Part shown: positions 14,972-25,176 of the stretch, in pieces
How the letters are laid out: the number at the start of each line of letters is the position of its first letter
Numbering within the stretch: position 1 is the stretch's first letter
NCBI RefSeq assembly: GCF_004340985.1
Contig: NZ_SLYB01000016.1
Coordinates: 1-53,867, forward strand
Length of the DNA: 53,867 bases
Origin: Cricetibacter osteomyelitidis
GTDB taxonomy: Bacteria; Pseudomonadota; Gammaproteobacteria; Enterobacterales; Pasteurellaceae
Reading direction: 5' to 3'
Position numbers and translations under genes: made by a program
The notes under the pieces: generated by a model
Databases searched by the model: none
What the model saw: the letters and a program-made list of their open reading frames with translations, nothing else
Told to the model about the DNA's origin: nothing

Positions 14972-16090
14972 ATGTTATTACTTGATGAAGGAAGTACCGC
15001 AGTTGATAGCATGCGTAAGGTTGCAGTACTGTCAAAAAACGAATCGACGACCAAAGAAGTCGCACAATTATTACGTACCAAAGGGTTGGAAAATGTCAAA
15101 TTGGTGCAAGAAAATATCTTTTCAGATTTTCGGGAGACTTTTTCCGTTGAAGATATTTTAGGCGTTATTGTCGATATTGGCGATGAATCCGATGTAAAAA
15201 TCATTTCCGAGCATATTCGCAGTGTTGTTCCGCAAAATATGTGGTGCTGTGTAATCGGACAAAGTGATTCGATTTCACTTGCACAAAAACTATTGGAAGA
15301 GGGCATTTTATATTTTCATTCCGGTTCCCAGCTGAATCAAATGGTGGGAAAAATCTTGTCCGGTGTGAATATTCCGTTGGTACGCAATACGGTAAAAATT
15401 AATGTATTAAGCTGTAAAGGCGGTATAGGTGCGAGTTTTATCAGTTCACATATTGCTAGTGAAATTTCACTCATTAAAAAAGTGAAAGTCATGGTTGTGC
15501 AAGGTTCAAATGGTTCTCAGGATTTAGATTTACTGTTTGATAAAAATATGCCGGGAGACATTGTTGAGTATATGCCTAATTTAGATTTACTTAAAGGTGA
15601 TCCGGCATTGCTCTCTACTCCGGTAAAGGAACGTTATAATTTTATTATTTATGATCAGCCTATTTTTAACGTAGCAAAAGATGATTTTGAAAAGTTTTTG
15701 CACAATAGTAATACTTTTATCTTAGTTGTTAACCGTACTATCGGTGCATTACGAGTAGCAAAACAGTTTTTGGATGAGTGTGAACGTATTCGTAATACTA
15801 GCGGCAAACCAATTCGTACGTTTATCTGTATATCCGATCATAATGCGGAAACTTCAAAATTAATGGCGAAAAGAGATATTGAAACTTTGCTTAAATGCTC
15901 GGTGGATGCGATTATTCCGCATTTGAAAAAAACGGCCGTTAATAACGTATTGTCCGTTAATTTGGGGCGCAACGGTAAAAAAGAATTGGATTCGTTTGTG
16001 ATGAAAGTGATCGGTGCGGTGCCGCGTAATAAACTTCAAACCAAGAAAAGTTTATTTGCTTCCTTATTCGGCGCATTAACTAATAAATAA
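14972..16090 (+). CDS. tadZ: TadZ localisation ATPase (CpaE/MinD-like)
   Basis: A 372-residue ParA/MinD-type protein that marks the site where the Tad machine assembles. An N-terminal response-regulator-like domain (about 1-130) lacks an obvious phospho-acceptor context. The ATPase domain has an atypical Walker A, CKGGIGAS at 148-155, where the usual GKT/GKS lysine-threonine is replaced. That is common for TadZ. The gene has an aaagg ribosome site and follows rcpB by 12 bases, with tadA 14 bases downstream. Confidence 0.9.
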   Translation: MLLLDEGSTAVDSMRKVAVLSKNESTTKEVAQLLRTKGLENVKLVQENIFSDFRETFSVEDILGVIVDIGDESDVKIISEHIRSVVPQNMWCCVIGQSDSISLAQKLLEEGILYFHSGSQLNQMVGKILSGVNIPLVRNTVKINVLSCKGGIGASFISSHIASEISLIKKVKVMVVQGSNGSQDLDLLFDKNMPGDIVEYMPNLDLLKGDPALLSTPVKERYNFIIYDQPIFNVAKDDFEKFLHNSNTFILVVNRTIGALRVAKQFLDECERIRNTSGKPIRTFICISDHNAETSKLMAKRDIETLLKCSVDAIIPHLKKTAVNNVLSVNLGRNGKKELDSFVMKVIGAVPRNKLQTKKSLFASLFGALTNK

Positions 16091-16104
16091 GATAAAGAAA
16101 GAAT

Positions 16105-17388
16105 ATGGCATTAACAAAAGCACAACAGATTCTTTTTAGAAATGAACTGTTAAGTAACCTTGATATTGAAAAGATTGATGAAACTCAAGGTAATCGTAGC
16201 AAACTGGTTGATGAATTAAATCAGCTTGTACTTCGGATCGCACAAACCAACAATATCCACTTAACTTCGGTCGATGCAATGTGGATGGCGGAATTAATCG
16301 CCGATGAAATCGCCGGTTATGGACCTATCCGTGAGTTGATGGAAGACGATACGGTTAATGATATTCTGGTCAACGGACCGGATAGTGTTTGGGTTGAACG
16401 GGCGGGCGTTCTGGAAAAAACCGATAAAACGTTTATTAATAACGAACAACTTACCGATATTGCAAAACGTCTGGTTGCACGTGTAGGACGTCGTATTGAT
16501 GACGGCAGCCCTTTGGTGGACTCGCGTTTACCGGACGGCAGTCGTTTGAATGTAGTGATTCAGCCTATCGCATTGGACGGTACTTCCATTTCCATTCGTA
16601 AGTTCAGTAAATCGAAAAAAACGTTACAAGAACTTGTTAATTTCGGTTCGATGACGCTTGAAATGGCAAATTTTCTCATTATTGCCGCAAGATCACGCGT
16701 AAATATTATTGTATCGGGCGGAACCGGGTCGGGTAAAACGACCTTGCTTAACGCCCTATCAAATTATATTTCGCCTAAAGAACGCGTTATCACGTTAGAA
16801 GATACGGCCGAACTTAGATTGGAACAACCGCATGTAGTTCGTTTGGAAACCCGCCTTGCGGGTGTGGAAAAAACCGGTGAAGTCAGTATGCAGGATTTGG
16901 TGATTAATGCGTTACGTATGCGTCCCGAACGAATTATTGTAGGGGAATGTCGTGGTGCGGAAGCATTTCAGATGTTGCAAGCGATGAATACCGGCCATGA
17001 CGGTTCAATGTCAACATTGCACGCTAATAGTCCGCGAGATGCAACAGCCCGTTTAGAAAGCATGGTGATGATGTCTAATGCCTCATTGCCGCTCGAAGCT
17101 ATTCGTCGAAATATCGCTTCCGCCGTAAATATTATCATTCAGGCTTCCCGTTTAAATGACGGTTCAAGAAAGATTGTTAATATTACAGAGCTAATGGGTA
17201 TAGAAAACGGACAAATTGTTATGCAGGATATTTTTTCTTACCAACCAACTAAAGAGCGTGATAAGAATGGAAAGATTGTAGGAGAGTTTGTTTCTCACGG
17301 TCTATTGACACGCTCTGCAGTATATCAGAATGCTCAGGTATTTAATCTTAGTAAAGAGTTACAGAGTGTTTTTGAGGAAAATAAATGA
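16105..17388 (+). CDS. tadA: TadA pilus assembly ATPase
   Basis: The hexameric secretion ATPase (CpaF/VirB11-like) that powers Flp pilus assembly. The 427 residues have an N-terminal domain with GYGPIRELMEDDTVNDILVN (about 71-90). Walker A is GGTGSGKTT at 205-213, and the Walker B and following motif is RIIVGECRGAEAF near 275-288. A conserved histidine box TGHDGSMSTLHANSP follows. All catalytic motifs are intact. It overlaps tadB by four bases (ATGA). Confidence 0.97.
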   Translation: MALTKAQQILFRNELLSNLDIEKIDETQGNRSKLVDELNQLVLRIAQTNNIHLTSVDAMWMAELIADEIAGYGPIRELMEDDTVNDILVNGPDSVWVERAGVLEKTDKTFINNEQLTDIAKRLVARVGRRIDDGSPLVDSRLPDGSRLNVVIQPIALDGTSISIRKFSKSKKTLQELVNFGSMTLEMANFLIIAARSRVNIIVSGGTGSGKTTLLNALSNYISPKERVITLEDTAELRLEQPHVVRLETRLAGVEKTGEVSMQDLVINALRMRPERIIVGECRGAEAFQMLQAMNTGHDGSMSTLHANSPRDATARLESMVMMSNASLPLEAIRRNIASAVNIIIQASRLNDGSRKIVNITELMGIENGQIVMQDIFSYQPTKERDKNGKIVGEFVSHGLLTRSAVYQNAQVFNLSKELQSVFEENK

Positions 17389-18269
17389 TTGCACTTTATT
17401 ACATTATTTTTGTCTTCGGAATACTGTTATTGCTTTATACGGCAAAAGGCTGGAGAAAGACAAGTAAAAAGATTAATAGTAGAGAGGCCTCTGTTACTCT
17501 GATTTCAAAAATCCTTTTGACTATAAAACAAAAGGCTGAGTTGTGGCAATATTATTTTGTCACCGGAGATAAAAAGAAGCTGCCTCGCAATATTATCATC
17601 ACTTTTATTGTTTTTTTAGTGATGTCTTATCTTAATCTTTGGTATATCCGGCTTGATCGCGTGGTATTCTGTTTATTATTCGGCATCCTATTTGTAATAC
17701 TGGTTTGGATGTGGGGTAAACGCCGAAATCATAAAATGTTCACGGAGAGGTTTTCGGAGGCTATCCAAATTTTGACTTCGGCAACAAGTTCCGGTGCCGG
17801 TTTGTTACAGGCATTAGAACGTTGTGGTAAGGATTTGCCGGGACTATTGGGCGAAGAGTTCAAAAATATCCATAAACGTTTAGCCATAGGTGAAGATCCG
17901 ATTTCGGTTTTTGAAGATAGTTATACTCGCTATCCTTATAAAGAATTCTATTTCTTTATCATGATCATCCGAACTAATTTAGCGAAAGGCGGACAGATTC
18001 GCGAGGTTATTTCCCGTTTAGGTCGTTTGATTGCAGATAATAAAAAAATGGAAAAGAAAAAGAAAGCAATGACTTCCGAAGCACGTATGTCGGCAATGAT
18101 TGTTGCTTCGTTTCCTGTGGCATTCTTTCTTTTTATGCGATTCTTTATGCCTGATAATTTTGATTTCTTAATTAATGATGCCAGTGGTCGTATAGTGCTC
18201 TATTATGTAATCGGCAGTGAAACCATCGGTATGTTGATTATTTGGTGGCTGATGAGGAAATCCACATGA
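17385..18269 (+). CDS. tadB: TadB inner-membrane platform protein
   Basis: A 294-residue T2SSF-domain protein that forms the inner-membrane base with TadC. There are membrane segments near residues 3-20, 65-82 and 90-108 and two near the C-terminus. The cytoplasmic T2SSF domain (about 120-250) carries SAGLLQAL-like and GEDPISVFEDSYTRYP motifs. The start overlaps tadA and the stop overlaps the tadC start (ATGA). Confidence 0.93.
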   Translation: MIALYYIIFVFGILLLLYTAKGWRKTSKKINSREASVTLISKILLTIKQKAELWQYYFVTGDKKKLPRNIIITFIVFLVMSYLNLWYIRLDRVVFCLLFGILFVILVWMWGKRRNHKMFTERFSEAIQILTSATSSGAGLLQALERCGKDLPGLLGEEFKNIHKRLAIGEDPISVFEDSYTRYPYKEFYFFIMIIRTNLAKGGQIREVISRLGRLIADNKKMEKKKKAMTSEARMSAMIVASFPVAFFLFMRFFMPDNFDFLINDASGRIVLYYVIGSETIGMLIIWWLMRKST

Positions 18270-19120
18270 TTAAAATATTTCTATTTTATCTTGTATTAAT
18301 CGTATTAGGGTTTTGGATTCTGTTTTTTGCTTTTTCCTATAAAAGACGGTTGGAACGTAATAGAGAATTCCTTACGGGAGAACGTCCTAAAGATAAAAGC
18401 AATACGGAAACACAAAGGGGTAAGAGCAAGCAACAGATAGAACTGGAATTGTTGTTAATTAATCATAACCCTATTTTGAAATTTTTAGGTCTTGTTGATA
18501 AAAATATAAAAATTAAGTTATTAGTCATATTTTTATTATTCGGTATCTATTATTTATTCAATTTAAAAAATGATAGTTCGGATCTTATTTTAGGATTTGT
18601 GCTGATTTTTGTGTTGACTATCCTGCTTCCGGGATTATTGACCGGTTCAATCTTAAAAGCCAAAGTGAAGAAAATTATGGCGGATCTTCCCGGCTTTATC
18701 GATCTGGTAGCGGTAAACGTACAGACGGGGGTGAGTATTGATGCGGCATTAAAGCAGGTTGCCGTAGACTTTAAAAAATTGAATCCTGATTTGACTTACG
18801 TAGTATTGAGGATAATCAGAAAAGCGGAAATTACCGGACTGGAACTGGCTTTGCAAGACCTTGTGGTTTCTCTGCCGACGGCGGAGATCAGAATGTTCTG
18901 CACCGTATTGCAGCAGAGTTTGAACTTCGGTTCTTCAATGTATCTCCAATTGATTCAGTTATCGGCGGATGTCCGGGAATTACAGTTATTAACGATAGAG
19001 GAAAAACTGGGTACTTTAGCTGCAAAAATGAGTATTCCGTTAATTCTGTTTATCATGTTTCCAATCATTATTTTAATTTTAGCACCTGGTGCGATGAGGG
19101 TATTTCCAAATGTTTTTTAA
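18266..19120 (+). CDS. tadC: TadC inner-membrane platform protein
   Basis: The second T2SSF-domain membrane protein, about 285 residues. There are membrane segments at the N-terminus (IFLFYLVLIVLGFWILFF region), around residues 85-130 and at the extreme C-terminus. The core contains DLPGFIDLVAVNVQTGVSID and SLPTAEIRMFCTVLQQS. The start at 18266 is chosen because it overlaps the tadB stop as ATGA and has gagga upstream; a longer frame from 18242 is less likely. It overlaps tadD by 11 bases. Confidence 0.92.
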   Translation: MIKIFLFYLVLIVLGFWILFFAFSYKRRLERNREFLTGERPKDKSNTETQRGKSKQQIELELLLINHNPILKFLGLVDKNIKIKLLVIFLLFGIYYLFNLKNDSSDLILGFVLIFVLTILLPGLLTGSILKAKVKKIMADLPGFIDLVAVNVQTGVSIDAALKQVAVDFKKLNPDLTYVVLRIIRKAEITGLELALQDLVVSLPTAEIRMFCTVLQQSLNFGSSMYLQLIQLSADVRELQLLTIEEKLGTLAAKMSIPLILFIMFPIIILILAPGAMRVFPNVF

Positions 19121-19886
19121 ATTAACTAAAAGAGTTTTGTTTTGTAGTCTGCTTATTTCAATTACGGCTTGTTCCGCTAATTTTAAGGCAAAAAGTGAAC
19201 TTACTCCGGAAAATGTGGCGGCAAAAGAAAAGCTGTATGAAAGTACCGGGAATTACAGTTCTCTGATTTCGCTTTACCGTGACGTATTAAAAACGAAAGA
19301 AGATTCTAATATTCGCTATAAACTGGCGAACAATTATTATCGCCAAGGAGATAGCGAAGCTTCGCTGTTATATTTAAAACCGTTATTGCAACAACAAGGT
19401 AATCAGGCAATAAATGACAATGTTCGTTTATTACAGATTAAAAACCTAATTCAACTGAAAAATTATAACGAAGCGATTACCGCCGCCACTAGTGCATTGA
19501 ACAATTCCTCGTCGGTCAGTAAAGGCGAAATCTATAATCTGCGCGGTATTGCTTATGCTCAAATCGGTAAATTAGACAATGCCCGTAACGATTTAAACAA
19601 ATCGAGAGAATTGTTTATTAATGATGTCACCGCAGTAAATAATCTGGCTATGCTAAGCATTATTAACAGTGATTACAAAAACGCGGTGCAATTGTTGTTA
19701 CCGCAGTATTTAAACGGTGTTAAAGAACCTCGTTTGATACATAATTTGGTTTTTGCATTAGTTAAAGAAGGCAATATCGATTATGCCAAGGATATTATTC
19801 AAAAAGAGCGTTTGAATACTTCGCCGGACGATTTAATTAATGCTTTGAGAAAAACCGAACGCACCTCAACCGCGGTACATAAATAG
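19110..19886 (+). CDS. tadD: TadD pilus assembly lipoprotein with TPR repeats
   Basis: A 258-residue lipoprotein. The signal peptide ends in a lipobox ITAC, with the lipidated cysteine at residue 21. TPR-type helical repeats cover about residues 45-240 (NIRYKLANNYYRQGDSEASL; IYNLRGIAYAQIGKLDNA). TadD is thought to help secretin assembly in the periplasm. It overlaps the end of tadC, and tadE follows after 23 bases. Confidence 0.92.
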   Translation: MFFKLTKRVLFCSLLISITACSANFKAKSELTPENVAAKEKLYESTGNYSSLISLYRDVLKTKEDSNIRYKLANNYYRQGDSEASLLYLKPLLQQQGNQAINDNVRLLQIKNLIQLKNYNEAITAATSALNNSSSVSKGEIYNLRGIAYAQIGKLDNARNDLNKSRELFINDVTAVNNLAMLSIINSDYKNAVQLLLPQYLNGVKEPRLIHNLVFALVKEGNIDYAKDIIQKERLNTSPDDLINALRKTERTSTAVHK

Positions 19887-19909
19887 TCCGTTAAGGGTAG
19901 GGTATTGAT

Positions 19910-20473
19910 ATGAAAAAATTTCTATCAAATACGAAAGGTGTTTCTACCGTTGAGTTCTCGTTAACCATTGCTATTTATCTGTTTGTGGTCGTGCTTATAT
20001 TGGAATTTTGCCGATTGGCGATTACCACGGCATATTGGGATTTGGCGATTACGGAAAGTGTCCGTATCGCCCGTTCTCAGCAGGCATTGGAAGGTAATTA
20101 TGAAAACGCATTTCAGGAAGCACTGAAAAAGCAACTGGTCATGCAAGAAAAATCACCTATTGGTTATTTGGCGGCGAAAGCCAAAAACGGTCCCAAGGTA
20201 GAAGTGAAATATGTGGATTGTGATAGAGGTCCTCAATGTATAACCAATTTATTAAATAATAAATTCAGAGAACCTAAAGTTGAGAACGGTATATTGGTGT
20301 CTCCTAATGGAATGAATGCTACATTAGCGCAATATACTTTGGATTATGAATATTCTTTTCTTATAGGATTACCGTTTTTACCGAAATCGTTTACCGATTC
20401 GCTTTTACATCGTCAATTTGTTGTGGTACAGGAATATGGAAGATCGTTATTTAATCAACAGAGAAACCGGTAA
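19910..20473 (+). CDS. tadE: TadE pseudopilin
   Basis: A 187-residue minor pilin-like protein processed by TadV. The short leader MKKFLSNTKG precedes VSTVEF, with Glu at +5 after G10, then a hydrophobic helix (about 17-38). The C-terminal part is exported and has a cysteine pair (DCDRGPQC). tadF begins inside its 3' end in another frame. Confidence 0.92.
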   Translation: MKKFLSNTKGVSTVEFSLTIAIYLFVVVLILEFCRLAITTAYWDLAITESVRIARSQQALEGNYENAFQEALKKQLVMQEKSPIGYLAAKAKNGPKVEVKYVDCDRGPQCITNLLNNKFREPKVENGILVSPNGMNATLAQYTLDYEYSFLIGLPFLPKSFTDSLLHRQFVVVQEYGRSLFNQQRNR

Positions 20474-21047
20474 ATCCGATTGTTTCGAGCAAATCAAAAA
20501 ACGTTGCGGATTGAAAGGTTTTTTGCTTAACAGCAAAGGATCCGTGACGATAGAATTTATCTTTATGCTTATTTTGCTGGTATTCGTATTTGCTTTTTTG
20601 GCGGATTTGGTTATTTTGCGTTCCACTATGGGACGTTTGGATAATGCTTCTTATTCGTTAGTAAATATTCTACGGGAGCGTACTCAATTATATGAGCGTA
20701 GTACAACGCTTACAAACGACGATTTGAAGAATTTTCAGGTACTGGGAACAAGATTGATGCACGGCAAAAACAGTAAAGAAAACGTCTCTATTGTGTTGGA
20801 ATACTGGAACGCTGACACCGGGCTACAAACACTGTTTGCCGGTGATCGTGGCTGTACACCCTATCGTCGGTTAAATGAACTTTCGTATTTATCACCGCAT
20901 TCCGAAATTAACAACGAGCGTAGAATTCCGCTTTATCAGGTTACGCTGTGCGTGCGGACACATAGCTTCTTTAAAGCGATATTACTGGATTCCGGCAATG
21001 TATCGGACAGATTGCTGCGTTCTTCTTCCATGTCAGTTTCCCGTTAA
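20436..21047 (+). CDS. tadF: TadF pseudopilin
   Basis: About 203 residues. The processing site is KG|SVTIEF (G35, E40) after an unusually long leader, then a hydrophobic helix. The start at 20436 (MEDRYLIN) is chosen because cagga lies just upstream; the frame can extend to 20418. It overlaps the end of tadE by 38 bases, which implies translational coupling. TadE and TadF are both needed for Flp export and assembly in Aggregatibacter. Confidence 0.87.
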   Translation: MEDRYLINRETGKSDCFEQIKKRCGLKGFLLNSKGSVTIEFIFMLILLVFVFAFLADLVILRSTMGRLDNASYSLVNILRERTQLYERSTTLTNDDLKNFQVLGTRLMHGKNSKENVSIVLEYWNADTGLQTLFAGDRGCTPYRRLNELSYLSPHSEINNERRIPLYQVTLCVRTHSFFKAILLDSGNVSDRLLRSSSMSVSR

Positions 21048-21068
21048 GCGAAATAAAAAGGATTTATT

Positions 21069-22634
21069 ATGAAAAACAGTTTTTATTTTACCCGATTATT
21101 TTTGCACAAAATAAAGCGCTTTTATCATGATGAAAGTGGTGTTTACGCAGTAATGACCGCACTTTTATTGTTTCCTTTATTAGTCGTGATCGCCTTTGCC
21201 GTTGACGGTTCCGGTATTTTGCTGGATAAGGCCCGTTTAGCTCAGGCAACTTCACAAGCCGCATTGTCTTTAACGGCTGAAAACAATAAGTATCGCGAAA
21301 AGTCTCATGATGATGTAGATAGGCAAAGTTTCACACCGGAGCAATTGAAAAAATTCGGAAACTCTAAAAGTGCAAAGCAAGATAGCCGTAACCTGGAATT
21401 AGTGCACGGTATTGCCAAAGCTTATTTCTATTCGAAAAAAAATAACGATCAAACTGATTTTGTTACTATTACAGACAATTTCCGCTATAAATGTGAAGAA
21501 GTCGATTCACTCGGGCCAAATCGTTATGAAGTTCGTAAACCGGTAGTCTGTGAAGTACAGGGTAAAGTTAATCGCCAATTTTGGTTGCCTTGGGGTACCG
21601 GGCTTGTGGAAAATAGCTTAATGGAAAATCGTCTCCCGATAGATTCCGGATTAACTTATGCAGTAAAACAAAAAGGTATTACTGTTCCTATTGATTTAAT
21701 GTTGGTATCCGATTTTTCAGGATCTATGTTACAAGATGTTAACGGTAACGAAGCATGGAGAAATAGAAAAATCGATATTTTAGTTTCCGTAGTTAAAGAT
21801 ATACAGGATCTTTTATTACCGGCTAAACCTTCGGCGGATGTGAGTCCGTATAATCGAATGGGTTTTTCCGCTTTTGCTGGTGGAGCCAAACAGTTAGGAG
21901 AAAGAGGCCAAGAGTGTGTATTACCGTATTATGTAAAAGATGATCGTTATTCTGAAATACGCGATAGTTTGCGCAGAGGTCATTGGCCTAATGAAAGGAA
22001 TTTTAATCGCAAATTAGATGTAGAAAAAACCATTGGTGATATTAAAAATTTCAATGGAAAAAAACGAGATTATAAACTTATTTTAAATAATCCCGGTTCT
22101 TGCTTAGGAGATAATTATAATATTGCAACGACTGACGCTTGGTTTGATCAAAAAAATAAAAATATTTCGGGTGCATTGAAAAAGATAACACCGAAGGGAT
22201 GGACCGCCGCCACTTCCGGTATGATTATCGGTGCCAATGTAATGATGATAAAAAACGAAGAGGCTAAAGCGAAACCTGAAGAATTAGGCACTAACACTCA
22301 GCGGGTAATGTTAGTATTATCAGACGGTGAAGATAATAAGCCGACAGAACGAACATTGATTACATTATTGGAAAATAATCTCTGTAATGCCATCCGTGAA
22401 CGTGTTGATACTTTGCAGGATAATAAATACCCCCGATTGCCTACCAGAATTGCATTTGTCGCTTTCGGATATACTCCGAATGAAAAGCAGGAAAAAGTTT
22501 GGAAACAATGTGTAGGTAATGATCAATATTATAAGGCTGATAGTCGGGAAGGTTTATTGAAAGCCTTTAAACAAATTATAAGTTTTGAAGAAGAAGTGGG
22601 CACTTCGTCTTCTAAAAAACCAAAGCTTAAATAA
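21069..22634 (+). CDS. tadG: TadG, von Willebrand A-domain pilus protein
   Basis: 521 residues ending the tad operon. A TadE/G-like N-terminal membrane helix (about 28-50) anchors the protein, and the rest is periplasmic. A vWA domain starts near residue 208, with the metal-binding MIDAS motif D215-x-S-x-S (DFSGS). Later MIDAS elements include a Thr in TPKGWTAATSGM and an Asp in LSDGEDNKP. TadG is thought to stabilise or anchor pili. Several cysteines suggest disulfides. An uptake signal is at 21156-21164. A strong terminator follows about 90 bases later. Confidence 0.9.
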   Translation: MKNSFYFTRLFLHKIKRFYHDESGVYAVMTALLLFPLLVVIAFAVDGSGILLDKARLAQATSQAALSLTAENNKYREKSHDDVDRQSFTPEQLKKFGNSKSAKQDSRNLELVHGIAKAYFYSKKNNDQTDFVTITDNFRYKCEEVDSLGPNRYEVRKPVVCEVQGKVNRQFWLPWGTGLVENSLMENRLPIDSGLTYAVKQKGITVPIDLMLVSDFSGSMLQDVNGNEAWRNRKIDILVSVVKDIQDLLLPAKPSADVSPYNRMGFSAFAGGAKQLGERGQECVLPYYVKDDRYSEIRDSLRRGHWPNERNFNRKLDVEKTIGDIKNFNGKKRDYKLILNNPGSCLGDNYNIATTDAWFDQKNKNISGALKKITPKGWTAATSGMIIGANVMMIKNEEAKAKPEELGTNTQRVMLVLSDGEDNKPTERTLITLLENNLCNAIRERVDTLQDNKYPRLPTRIAFVAFGYTPNEKQEKVWKQCVGNDQYYKADSREGLLKAFKQIISFEEEVGTSSSKKPKLK

Positions 22635-22723
22635 GCAAAGCTCTTCGTCAACGATGAAATTGTGGATAAGCATCCCGTATGCAAGGTATAACCGTACCTT
22701 ACGTAGTGATTTGCCAGCAGTTT

Positions 22724-22746
22724 GGGCTCTTCGGAGCCCTTTTTTT
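22724..22746 (+). terminator. tad operon terminator
   Basis: Stem gggctc/gagccc with TTCG loop and a seven-T tail. The core is the same hairpin as after cydX. It closes the flp-tad operon before fumC. Confidence 0.88.
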
Positions 22747-22785
22747 ATGCAAACATTTTGAAAAATGACCGCACTTTTAAATAAT

Positions 22786-22799
22786 ATGATCTAAATCAC
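22786..22799. promoter_or_regulatory. FNR-like box upstream of fumC
   Basis: aTGATctaaATCAc keeps the full TGAT-N4-ATCA core of an FNR site, about 90 bases before fumC. Anaerobic control would fit use of fumarase in the reductive branch towards fumarate respiration. ArcA or CRP cannot be excluded. Confidence 0.55.
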
Positions 22800-22881
22800 A
22801 AAACTAGGTTTTTCATCTTTCCTGTGCTACCTCATCAGTGTTAGAATCAGACAAATTTTTGTAAATCAAAGAGGTAAAGTT

Positions 22882-24276
22882 ATGACTTTTCGTATTGAAA
22901 AAGACACTATGGGCGAAGTTCAAGTTCCTGCGGATAAATATTGGGGAGCACAAACAGAACGTTCACGTAATAACTTCAAAATCGGCCCTGCGGCATCTAT
23001 GCCGTTAGAAATCGTTGAAGCATTCGGTTATTTGAAAAAAGCGGCGGCATTTGCAAATACTGATTTAGGTGTGTTACCGGCAGAAAAACGTGATTTAATT
23101 GCACAGGCTTGTGATGAAATCTTAGCGGGCAAATTAAACGATGAATTTCCATTAGTTATTTGGCAAACCGGTTCGGGCACGCAGTCTAATATGAACCTGA
23201 ATGAAGTGATTTCTAACCGTGCTCACGTATTAAACGGTGGCAAATTAGGGGAAAAATCTATTATCCACCCAAATGATGATGTGAACAAATCTCAATCATC
23301 TAACGATACTTATCCGACGGCAATGCATATTGCCGCTTATAAAAAGGTTGTTGAAGCCACTATTCCGGCTGTTGAGCGTTTGCAAAAAACCTTTGCGGCA
23401 AAATCCGAAGCATTCAAAGATGTCGTGAAAATCGGTCGTACGCACTTAATGGATGCAACACCATTAACATTAGGTCAGGAATTTAGTGCTTATGCCGCTC
23501 AATTGTCTTTTGCCTTAGCGGCAATTAAAAATACCTTACCGCACTTACGCCAACTTGCATTAGGCGGTACGGCAGTAGGTACAGGTTTGAATACACCTAA
23601 AGGCTATGATGTGAAAGTTGCGGAGTATATCGCAAAATTTACCGGCTTACCATTCATTACGGCGGAAAACAAATTTGAAGCATTGGCGACTCACGATGCC
23701 ATCGTAGAAACACACGGTGCATTAAAACAATTAGCCATGTCTTTATTCAAAATTGCCAACGATATTCGTTTATTGGCTTCCGGTCCGCGTTCAGGTATCG
23801 GCGAAATTTTAATTCCTGAAAATGAACCGGGTTCATCCATTATGCCGGGTAAAGTGAATCCGACACAATGTGAAGCTATGACGATGGTTGCAACCCAAGT
23901 ATTAGGTAACGATACCACAATTTCTTTTGCCGGTTCTCAAGGTCATTTCCAATTAAATGTGTTTAAACCGGTAATGGCTGCAAACTTCTTACAATCAGCC
24001 CAATTATTGGCGGATGTATGTATTTCTTTTGATGAACACTGTGCTGTGGGTATTGAGCCGAACTATCCGCGCATTAAACAGCAACTTGAAAATTCGTTAA
24101 TGTTGGTGACTGCATTGAATACCCATATCGGTTATGAAAATGCGGCGAAAATTGCGAAAACTGCACATAAAAACGGTACAACATTACGTGAAGAAGCCGT
24201 GAATTTAGGCTTAGTTGCTCCGGAAGACTTTGATAAATGGGTTCGTCCGGAAGATATGGTGGGCAGTTTAAAATAA
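22882..24276 (+). CDS. fumC: Class II fumarate hydratase
   Basis: Interconverts fumarate and malate without an iron-sulfur cluster. The 464 residues match FumC. Typical motifs are [10 protein letters not shown] (about 97-106), [11 protein letters not shown] (about 137) and the superfamily signature [11 protein letters not shown] near residues 316-326. It is a stand-alone unit with a terminator on each side and an aggta ribosome site. In this group it likely serves the reductive route from oxaloacetate to succinate as well as the TCA cycle. Confidence 0.97.
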   Translation: MTFRIEKDTMGEVQVPADKYWGAQTERSRNNFKIGPAASMPLEIVEAFGYLKKAAAFANTDLGVLPAEKRDLIAQACDEILAGKLNDEFPLVIWQTGSGTQSNMNLNEVISNRAHVLNGGKLGEKSIIHPNDDVNKSQSSNDTYPTAMHIAAYKKVVEATIPAVERLQKTFAAKSEAFKDVVKIGRTHLMDATPLTLGQEFSAYAAQLSFALAAIKNTLPHLRQLALGGTAVGTGLNTPKGYDVKVAEYIAKFTGLPFITAENKFEALATHDAIVETHGALKQLAMSLFKIANDIRLLASGPRSGIGEILIPENEPGSSIMPGKVNPTQCEAMTMVATQVLGNDTTISFAGSQGHFQLNVFKPVMAANFLQSAQLLADVCISFDEHCAVGIEPNYPRIKQQLENSLMLVTALNTHIGYENAAKIAKTAHKNGTTLREEAVNLGLVAPEDFDKWVRPEDMVGSLK

Positions 24277-24302
24277 TTTAAACGGTTTTCATTAGTGAAC
24301 AT

Positions 24303-24328
24303 AAAGGGATGTCATTTGGCATCCCTTT
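24303..24328 (+). terminator. fumC terminator
   Basis: Stem aaagggatg/catcccttt with an 8-nt loop between the converging fumC and yfeD genes. Confidence 0.75.
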
Positions 24329-24348
24329 CAATTTGAAGCGTAAAAAAA

Positions 24349-25176
24349 TCAAAAAAGCAACCGCACTTTTGACCAAATTAAAGCGATTAAAAAGAACATG
24401 GCTTGTAGCACGACAATGCAGGGACCGGTATCCCCATCAATATGATAACTGATTAATGTCCCCAGCAGAGTGGAAGTGAGCGAGCACACTAATGCGATAG
24501 CAATCATGCGGTCGAAGCGTTTCGTTAAAATATACGCGGTGATTCCCGGTGAAATTAACATAGCCACCACTAAAATCACACCAACTACCTGCATTGCACT
24601 GACAATAGTTAATGCCAGTAAAATCAATAGGCTATAATGTAATGTTTTAATAGATAAACCGACTACGCGAGCATGGCTGGGATCAAAACAATAAAGCAGA
24701 AAATCCCGACGTTTTAATAAAATAACGCAAAACACAATAGCGGATATGATTAAGGTTTGTACTAATTCTTGCGGATGGATGCCCAATAAATTACCAAATA
24801 GAATGTGTAATAAATGTTGATCGGTTTCCACTTTGGTGAAAATCACCAGACCCAGTGCAAACATGCCCGAAAAAACAATCCCCATTACTGTGTCTTCTTT
24901 AATCCGGCTGTTTTCTTTTAAATATCCCACACTGACGGCACAAAAAATACCGGACAGAAATGCCCCGATAGCCAGCGGGACTCCTATAATAAAAGCCAAA
25001 ATAATTCCGGGTAGCACCGCATGAGAAATGGCATCCCCCATTAATGACCAGCCTTTTAAGACCAAATAGCAAGATAATAACGCACAAACCACAGCCACGA
25101 CCACTGCAATTAATAAGGCGTGTTGCATAAAATCATAGGAGAGCGGTTCGTTAATCCAATTTAATAATGCTTGCAT
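24349..25176 (-). CDS. yfeD: Iron/manganese ABC transporter permease YfeD
   Basis: A 275-residue ABC-3 family permease with about eight membrane segments. The conserved stretch LVLKGWSLMGDAISHAVLPG lies near residues 40-59. It pairs with YfeC to form the channel. The start shares base 25176 with the yfeC stop (overlap), so translation is coupled. An uptake signal (24360-24368) overlaps its 3' end. Confidence 0.92.
   Translation of the reverse strand: MQALLNWINEPLSYDFMQHALLIAVVVAVVCALLSCYLVLKGWSLMGDAISHAVLPGIILAFIIGVPLAIGAFLSGIFCAVSVGYLKENSRIKEDTVMGIVFSGMFALGLVIFTKVETDQHLLHILFGNLLGIHPQELVQTLIISAIVFCVILLKRRDFLLYCFDPSHARVVGLSIKTLHYSLLILLALTIVSAMQVVGVILVVAMLISPGITAYILTKRFDRMIAIALVCSLTSTLLGTLISYHIDGDTGPCIVVLQAMFFLIALIWSKVRLLF

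Noticed and set aside
20418-20473. tadE/tadF overlap as a frameshifted single gene
   Set aside because: Each frame has its own leader and pseudopilin processing site, as in other tad loci.
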